Of a stretch of DNA of 58,788 bases, positions 56,514-58,788 are shown piece after piece; the first letter of the stretch is position 1, and every line of letters begins with the position of its first letter. Origin of the DNA: Mesorhizobium ciceri WSM4083 (GTDB lineage Bacteria > Pseudomonadota > Alphaproteobacteria > Rhizobiales > Rhizobiaceae); NCBI RefSeq assembly GCF_000519305.1, contig NZ_JAFG01000016.1, positions 1 to 58,788 of the forward strand, in the 5' to 3' direction. The position numbers and the translations under genes are program-made. Under the pieces are notes generated by a model that saw only the letters and a program-made list of their open reading frames with translations, was not told the origin of the DNA and did not search any database.

Positions 56514-57395
56514 TCAGGCAGCGGCTTGCTGCGCCACTGCAGGACGCCGCAACGGCACCTCGACATTGTCGATCAGCCGTGTTTGGCCGAGCCAGGCCGC
56601 GACGAGCAGCCGCGCTGGTCGATCCATTGTCACCAGCGAAGCAAGGTCGGTATCCGCGCGCAGTTCCAGATACTCAACCTTCGAGAAGCCGGCCGCGAGA
56701 ATTGCCTTTCGACCTTCAGTCAGGGCACGCTCTACAGACTCTCCCGAACTCAGCTGCTTGACGGTTTGCAGCAGGATTTCAGCCAGTCGGGGCGCCCTGT
56801 GGCGCTCGGTCAAAGACAGCCGCGTGTTGCGCGACGACAGCGCCAGGCCGTCGGCCTCGCGCAACGTCGGGCCTGCGATAATCTCGATTGGGATATCGAG
56901 GTCACGTACAAGCCGGCGAACGACGTGGAGTTGCTGAAAGTCCTTCTCGCCAAAAAACGCCAGATCGGCGCCGCTCTGCAGAAGAAGTTTCGTGACCACC
57001 GTCGCCACACCATCGAAGTGGCCAGGCCGAAACGTGCCGCACAGCCCCTCACTCACGCCGCCGACCGAAACTGTGGTCACGAAGCCTGGCGGATACATGT
57101 CGGCTGCGTTGGGAGCATAAAGAATATGGGCGCCGACCGATGCGAGCTTCGCCGCGTCATCGTGTTCCGTGCGCGGATAGGCAGCCAGATCAGCGGCATT
57201 GTTGAATTGGCTCGGGTTGACGAACAGGGTCACAATCACCCGATCAGCCTTGGCCAGGGCGGCTCGCACGAGGCTGAGATGACCCTCATGCAGGGCGCCC
57301 ATTGTTGGCACAACAGCAATCTTTAGACCCTCGCGCCGCCAAGCGGCAACGATGCTACGCAGTTCGGAGACGATGCGGACGATTGCGGTGCTCAT
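56514..57395 (-). CDS. panC: pantothenate synthetase PanC
   Basis: PanC joins pantoate and beta-alanine with ATP to make pantothenate. The 293-residue protein has the family motifs VPTMGALHEGHLSLV (HIGH-like), TLFVNPSQFN, GLCGTFRPGHFDGVATVV, FFGEKDFQQL and LSSRNTRLS (the KMSKS equivalent). The ATG overlaps the panB stop. Length and motifs are normal. Confidence 0.94.
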   Translation of the reverse strand: MSTAIVRIVSELRSIVAAWRREGLKIAVVPTMGALHEGHLSLVRAALAKADRVIVTLFVNPSQFNNAADLAAYPRTEHDDAAKLASVGAHILYAPNAADMYPPGFVTTVSVGGVSEGLCGTFRPGHFDGVATVVTKLLLQSGADLAFFGEKDFQQLHVVRRLVRDLDIPIEIIAGPTLREADGLALSSRNTRLSLTERHRAPRLAEILLQTVKQLSSGESVERALTEGRKAILAAGFSKVEYLELRADTDLASLVTMDRPARLLVAAWLGQTRLIDNVEVPLRRPAVAQQAAA

Positions 57396-58234
57396 CAGAC
57401 AACCTCACTGACTTTCCGCGGCTCATCGCCGAAGACATGATCGAGAGCCGGGAAGCGGCGTTCGCGCACCTCGCTTGCGTAGGCTGCGATCGCTGCGTCG
57501 GCAGCCGGTCCCAGCTCTGCATAGCGTTTGAGGAAACTTGGCTTGAACGCGCCAAACAGGCCCAGCATATCGTCGACAACAAGGATCTGCCCATCGCAGG
57601 CGGACGATGCACCGATACCGACTGTGGGAATGGCTACTTGCTCTGTAATCAGCCGAGCAAGAGCTTCCGGTATCTTCTCGAGTACGACGGCGAATGCGCC
57701 AGCTTCAGCCACGGCCGTTGCATCGCGCAGGATCCGTTCTGCGTCCTCGCCTCGGCCCTGAATGCGATAGCCGCCAAAAGCATTGACGGCCTGCGGCGTC
57801 AGTTCCACATGGCCCATCACGGGTATGCCGCGCGCGGTCAAGAAGCGGATTGTCTCCGCGACGCTTTCGCCGCCTTCGAGCTTGACCGCCGCCGCGCCGG
57901 TTTCGGCCATTACGAGGGCAGCATTGCGGAACGCCTGCGTGGGGCTTTCCTCGTAAGAGCCAAACGGCATGTCAACGACCATCAGGGCGCTACGAAGGCC
58001 GCGCCGCACCGCCTTGCCGTGCAAGATCATCATTTCGAGCGTGACGCCAAGCGTCGAAGGCATACCGTGCAACACCATGCCGACACTGTCGCCGACCAGC
58101 ACCACGTCGCAATGGCCGTCGACAAGCTTGGCGACGGGCGTTGTATAGGCCGTTAGGCAAACAAGCGGCGTCTTTCCCTTTCGCGCCGCGATATCCGGCA
58201 CCGTCAATGCCTTCGATCCTCCGGTTGCGCTCAC
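57395..58234 (-). CDS. panB: 3-methyl-2-oxobutanoate hydroxymethyltransferase PanB
   Basis: PanB makes ketopantoate from 2-oxoisovalerate and methylene-tetrahydrofolate. The protein of about 279 residues has CLTAYTTPVAKLVD, VLVGDSVGMVLHG with the metal-binding Asp, ADMPFGSYEES-type sequence (VVDMPFGSY), KLEGGE, GHVELTPQ and IPTVGIGASSACDGQ. The start is GTG 58234 with GGAGAGA upstream; the frame is open to 58318. panBC are divergent from the riboswitch-controlled thiC. panBC pairs on accessory replicons or symbiosis islands are common in rhizobia. Confidence 0.93.
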   Translation of the reverse strand: MSATGGSKALTVPDIAARKGKTPLVCLTAYTTPVAKLVDGHCDVVLVGDSVGMVLHGMPSTLGVTLEMMILHGKAVRRGLRSALMVVDMPFGSYEESPTQAFRNAALVMAETGAAAVKLEGGESVAETIRFLTARGIPVMGHVELTPQAVNAFGGYRIQGRGEDAERILRDATAVAEAGAFAVVLEKIPEALARLITEQVAIPTVGIGASSACDGQILVVDDMLGLFGAFKPSFLKRYAELGPAADAAIAAYASEVRERRFPALDHVFGDEPRKVSEVV

Positions 58235-58458
58235 CGATCTCTCCTTCCGCTGCGTCAGCGGAAGGAAGCATGTGCCACATTTTTGTGCAAGTGCGAAGAG
58301 AGAATTTGCAGCGCACAATCATTTGCCGACGACGTTCTGGTGGACCGGTTGCCGGTCTGAAGTCAAATTCTGCGTGACCAGTTCGGCAAGCGTCAGTCTG
58401 ACGCTTGCGCAAGCATTTCTACCGGCTGCCGCCGATCACCGCTGCGGGTCAAATGCGC

Positions 58459-58486
58459 TTGACAAAATAGCGCCGGCCCGTTCAAT
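58459..58486 (+). promoter_or_regulatory. probable promoter of the second thiC transcript
   Basis: TTGACA at 58459-58464 is a consensus -35 box; a weak -10 (TTCAAT, 58481-58486) follows after 16 bases, placing the start of transcription a few bases before the riboswitch. Confidence 0.5.
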
Positions 58487-58496
58487 TCGGCGCATT

Positions 58497-58593
58497 CACC
58501 AGGGGAGTCCCGGCAAGGGGCTGAGATACTGCTGGCTATCGCGGCGCAGTGACCCGTTGAACCTGATCCAGTTCATCCTGGCGTAGGGACGGT
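58497..58593 (+). ncRNA. TPP riboswitch (THI element)
   Basis: The leader contains the conserved TPP aptamer parts in order: ggggagtcc near 58502, ggctgagatact near 58519-58530, then gacccgttgaacctgatcc and the closing gtagggacggt. The outer helix pairs tcacc with ggtg. It lies about 120 bases before the thiC start, so thiamine pyrophosphate should reduce expression of this thiC, probably by masking the ribosome-binding site (ggag at 58701-58704); I saw no clear terminator. Confidence 0.92.
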
Positions 58594-58711
58594 GCAAGCG
58601 CTTTGCGGGAGTTTACGCCCGAGGTCCTGTTTCGGCAGGTCGACAGAAGCGTCTTTTCATCCTTCCGGCACAGAACTGGGTCTCCAATGCAACGAGCAAC
58701 GGAGCCTCACG

Positions 58712-58788
58712 ATGAATGCCCTCACCCCCGCCGTCTCGACGGGACCACTGCCTGCCTCGCGCAAGATCCACAAGCCCGGTGCCATCCA
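58712..58788 (+). CDS. thiC: phosphomethylpyrimidine synthase ThiC, 5' end (runs off the window)
   Basis: The ATG at 58712 after ggag begins MNALTPAVSTGPLPASRKI, the typical ThiC N-terminus. Only 25 codons lie within the window. It has the same orientation as the 3' part of thiC at the left edge, and the two do not overlap in sequence. Confidence 0.9.
   Translation, partial: MNALTPAVSTGPLPASRKIHKPGAI

Overview
The window looks like accessory DNA from a Mesorhizobium-type rhizobium (symbiosis island or symbiotic plasmid). The evidence is a rhizobial thiCOSGED operon, bioZ behind a remnant of bioA, panBC, a NopD-like Ulp1 effector, two DUF982 proteins, a rhizobial-type pmtA, and a heavy load of insertion-sequence debris. 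No tRNA, rRNA, CRISPR array or replication gene was seen.

Layout. 1-4528: thiamine operon thiC(3' part)-thiO-thiS-thiG-thiE-thiD, with thiC frameshifted by a 19-bp tandem duplication. 4679-6154: succinate-semialdehyde dehydrogenase-like gene. 6590-8120 (minus strand): two DUF982 proteins and phosphatidylethanolamine N-methyltransferase. 8974-18492 (minus strand): a biosynthetic locus made of an adenylation-carrier protein, a KS-AT-KR-ACP-TE polyketide synthase, a GntR regulator and a phosphopantetheinyl transferase. 18.5-20.6 kb: decayed IS1595, pmtA and IS66 pieces. 20660-32916 (minus strand): a catabolic locus with CoA-transferase A/B, hotdog thioesterase, a five-gene branched-chain-amino-acid-type ABC transporter, an SDR dehydrogenase, a BKACE (DUF849) beta-keto acid cleavage enzyme and HyuA/HyuB. 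A divergent GntR gene (33085-33774) is flanked by two identical 15-bp palindromes. 33.8-54.7 kb: a mosaic of IS elements and gene remnants (ISKra4, IS110, ISNCY-like, IS630, IS1595, an IS1111-type element, a kup piece, an ABC binding-protein piece, LysR, phasin and HEPN pieces), within which a NopD-like effector, a Phd/VapC pair and an uncharacterised two-gene unit stay open. 54.7-58.8 kb: truncated bioA, intact bioZ, panB-panC (minus strand), then divergently a TPP riboswitch and the first 77 bases of another thiC.

How the genes work together. Vitamin synthesis genes (thiamine, pantothenate, a relic of biotin synthesis) sit at both edges. The NRPS-like and PKS proteins would make an aminoacyl-ketide; the residues I read from the adenylation domain resemble a proline code, and the terminal thioesterase has Cys where Ser is usual. 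The catabolic locus reads as a complete route: import, ring opening or carboxylation (HyuAB), oxidation (SDR), cleavage with acetyl-CoA (BKACE), CoA release (thioesterase) and activation of acetoacetate (CoA-transferase). The substrate is unknown. These two loci are the most likely to hold undescribed biology.
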